From assembly GCA_023480605.1 (NCBI GenBank), contig JAMCWS010000209.1:1-6620 (forward strand): a stretch of 6,620 nucleotides of DNA. The letters run 5' to 3'. The notes below the pieces were generated by a model. It saw only the letters and a list, made by a program, of their open reading frames with translations. It was not told where the DNA came from and did no database searches. Position numbers and translations under genes: made by a program. Below, piece after piece: positions 4,660 through 6,620 of the stretch. The DNA is from a bacterium (GTDB lineage: Bacteria > Sumerlaeota > Sumerlaeia > MVZB01). The first letter of the stretch is position 1. Each line of letters opens with the position of its first letter.

Positions 4660-6620
4660 TTATTCCAGCAGCGTCACCTCCTCGAGCGTTCCCTTTGCCG
4701 GGTCAAGGCGCAAGGTCTTGATCTCGAACTTGCCCAAGGCCACTTCACGGCGCACATCGGCGGCCGGGATTTCCAGCGTCGTCCGGCGGGTTTGGCCGGT
4801 CGGCTCGAACAGGCGGATGATGTAGCGGCCGCCCTGCTCGGACTGTTTAAAGGCGGTCAGCAGCACCGAGGCGTCGTCGACGACGGCGGCTGGATGTGGC
4901 GCCGCGCCCGTTCCCGGCGGGAAGAACGACAGCGCGAAGGGCCGCTGGTTGCGCGCCAGCGCTTCGCGGTCGACTGTCGCCAGGCGCTCCTCGGCGTCGC
5001 CGCCGTTGATCCAGAAATGATAGAGCCGTTCGCCCTGGTCGATACGGGGCGAGTAACGATCCTGCGGCATCACCGGCCGCTGGCCGATCGGGTGGCCCGA
5101 GTAGGCCGGCGAGCGCAGCAGGCTGAGACGCAGTTCGCCATCCTTGCAGTCCGAGCCGTAGGTGCCGTCGTTGATGACCGTCAGCGCCTTGCCGCCGCCC
5201 GTCACCGCCAGCCACTGCTGGCCGACCATTTCATTGCCGTCGGCCGGGAAGGCCTCGCGCCCGTAGGCCACCTGGCCCAGGTATTCCCCGCCTTCCAGTG
5301 TCGTCGGCACCGCCAGCTTGAGCATCCGGTTTTTTTCGTTCCAGTGGACGCGCACCTGCACCTCGACCTCGGCGCCCTGCTTGGGCAGTTTGTAGGTTTG
5401 GCAAATGAACGAATCGCCCCAGGCCAGCACGACCTGAACGACGGTGCGCACCGGGCCGTCCTCGATGACGCGCACCGAGGGGATGACGCCATGCCGGACG
5501 CCGGAGAACGCCGTGCCCTTTTCGGGACTCATGAGGCCGAAGCCGCCGGCCACGTCGCGGTAGGCGCGCACGCGCATGCCCCAGGGGTCCTCGTCGTCGT
5601 CGATCACCAGGGGCTGAAGGGCGCCGGCCTTGAGGAAGTCGAATCCGCCGACGGCGTACTTGTCCATGAGACCGGTGCGGGTACTGATGGCCGCTTCGAG
5701 GTCGTCGGTTTTGAAATGGAAAACGCCGTCTTCAGGCTGGACCGCCGGCAGCGGCGCTTTGTCGCGCAATTCCAGCTTGCAGTCGAAGCGCGTCATCTGC
5801 CCCGGGGCGATCGTCGCCCGGAAAACTTCGCGCTTGCGCCAGTCCAGGTTCAGGTTGCTCACTTCCTTTTCGAGCTGGCAGGGGATCGGCCGGCCGTCCT
5901 GGTGGACGAGGGGCACGGTGACTTTGCCGTCCTGCCAGTTCTGGTCGGCCAGTTGGAACTCGCACTCGAAGACGCCGGTGACCGGGTAGGGGTGGGGATT
6001 GTAGATGAGGATCGGGATTTCGCCCTCGGCGGCCTTGGGCTGGCCGCCCGCCAGCGTGAAGAAGGCGCGGGCCTTGAGGCGCGAGACGATCTCCAGACCG
6101 TGGTCGAGCAGGCGCAGGGCGGCGTCCTCGACCGGCTGGATCGACGAGCCGGGCAGGATGTCGTGGAACTCGGAGGTCATCAGGTCGCGCAGCGCCTCGT
6201 GAATGGCCTCGCGCGGGTAATCCATGAGCCCCTGAAGCGCGGCGGCGGCGGCCATCTTCTCGAGCATGAAGATTTCGTTTTCCAGCCGGCGGTGCTTCTG
6301 CTTGATGCGGATCTGCGAGGTGTAGCAGCCCACCGCCCAGGGATTGAGCGGATATTTCACGCGGGGCAGGGCCATGCCGCTCTCGCGCAGTTCCTTAAAG
6401 TAGGCCTCGGGCGTCGAGTGGACGACGGCGGGATTCGCCTTGATCAACTCCGCCAGGTCGGCCAGGTCGCGGCGCGAGGGGCCGCCGCCGTGGTCGCCGA
6501 CGCCCCAGAGGACGATGCTGACCGGCTTGTCCCTGTCCTTGTCGAGCCAGAGCTCGATCTTCTTGCGCGCGCCGCCGAGTTGCGCATTGTAGAAGCCGGG
6601 CGAACGATGGACCGTCACCG
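4660..6620 (-). CDS. GH38 alpha-mannosidase, C-terminal part (N-terminus beyond window)
   Basis: About 652 residues are open to the right edge and end at the TAA at 4662-4660. GH38 enzymes hydrolyse alpha-linked mannose with a zinc-dependent retaining mechanism. Counting from the GTG codon at 6618, WGVGDHGGGPSRRDL (residues 38-52) is the end of the catalytic domain, and its His43 is the likely zinc ligand. CYTSQIRIKQKHRRLENEI (98-116) and SEFHDILPGSSIQP (149-162) are the helical middle domain. The remaining roughly 450 residues are the beta-rich C-terminal domains. The catalytic Asp nucleophile and the first metal ligands must lie upstream, because family members usually have 850-1050 residues. 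The GTG at the edge is therefore almost certainly an internal valine. No frameshift is seen. The family call is secure; substrate linkage cannot be told from this part. Confidence 0.95.
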   Translation of the reverse strand, partial: VTVHRSPGFYNAQLGGARKKIELWLDKDRDKPVSIVLWGVGDHGGGPSRRDLADLAELIKANPAVVHSTPEAYFKELRESGMALPRVKYPLNPWAVGCYTSQIRIKQKHRRLENEIFMLEKMAAAAALQGLMDYPREAIHEALRDLMTSEFHDILPGSSIQPVEDAALRLLDHGLEIVSRLKARAFFTLAGGQPKAAEGEIPILIYNPHPYPVTGVFECEFQLADQNWQDGKVTVPLVHQDGRPIPCQLEKEVSNLNLDWRKREVFRATIAPGQMTRFDCKLELRDKAPLPAVQPEDGVFHFKTDDLEAAISTRTGLMDKYAVGGFDFLKAGALQPLVIDDDEDPWGMRVRAYRDVAGGFGLMSPEKGTAFSGVRHGVIPSVRVIEDGPVRTVVQVVLAWGDSFICQTYKLPKQGAEVEVQVRVHWNEKNRMLKLAVPTTLEGGEYLGQVAYGREAFPADGNEMVGQQWLAVTGGGKALTVINDGTYGSDCKDGELRLSLLRSPAYSGHPIGQRPVMPQDRYSPRIDQGERLYHFWINGGDAEERLATVDREALARNQRPFALSFFPPGTGAAPHPAAVVDDASVLLTAFKQSEQGGRYIIRLFEPTGQTRRTTLEIPAADVRREVALGKFEIKTLRLDPAKGTLEEVTLLE

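Overview
The window is about 62% GC by eye and reads as a compact bacterial chromosome segment with every recognisable gene on the minus strand, so transcription runs from high to low coordinates. There are no rRNA or tRNA genes, no mobile elements and no CRISPR array. The gene families (GH38 alpha-mannosidase, GH57-type glycosidase, ClC transporter with an EIIA partner, cysteine-rich DUF3795 protein) and the GATTACGA-type intergenic repeat suggest a Gram-negative, environmental, polysaccharide-using lineage, such as a deltaproteobacterium or an uncultured PVC/FCB-like phylum. The sequence alone does not settle the taxon.

In transcription order: (1) 6620-4660 is the C-terminal two thirds of a GH38 alpha-mannosidase whose N-terminus lies beyond the right edge. 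(2) 4659-4473 is a gap holding a candidate terminator hairpin and a striking block of three 16-bp palindromic repeats followed by four copies of a 6-bp repeat. (3) 4472-3975 is a DUF3795 cysteine-rich protein whose leader looks like a twin-arginine/lipoprotein signal. (4) 3974-3703 is a gap with a good sigma70-type promoter and two palindromes. (5) 3702-3235 is a PTS EIIA (fructose/nitrogen type) protein that overlaps (6) 3245-1416, a ClC chloride transporter with C-terminal CBS domains. (7) 1415-1064 is a gap with a near-consensus sigma70 promoter and a structured leader. (8) 1063 to the left edge is a GH57-like glycosidase starting at a TTG with a very strong ribosome binding site. A scan for complete ATG-started ORFs would miss this gene because it leaves the window.

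The EIIA-ClC pair is a clear two-gene unit: one promoter, overlapping ends and a plausible functional link, with a phosphorylatable PTS domain encoded beside the ion transporter. The two glycosidases (GH38 and GH57) point to alpha-glycan turnover but are separate transcription units here. The items most worth checking are the altered ClC selectivity and proton-path residues, the exported-looking DUF3795 protein, the palindromic repeat block, and the palindromes and leader structures at the two promoters.
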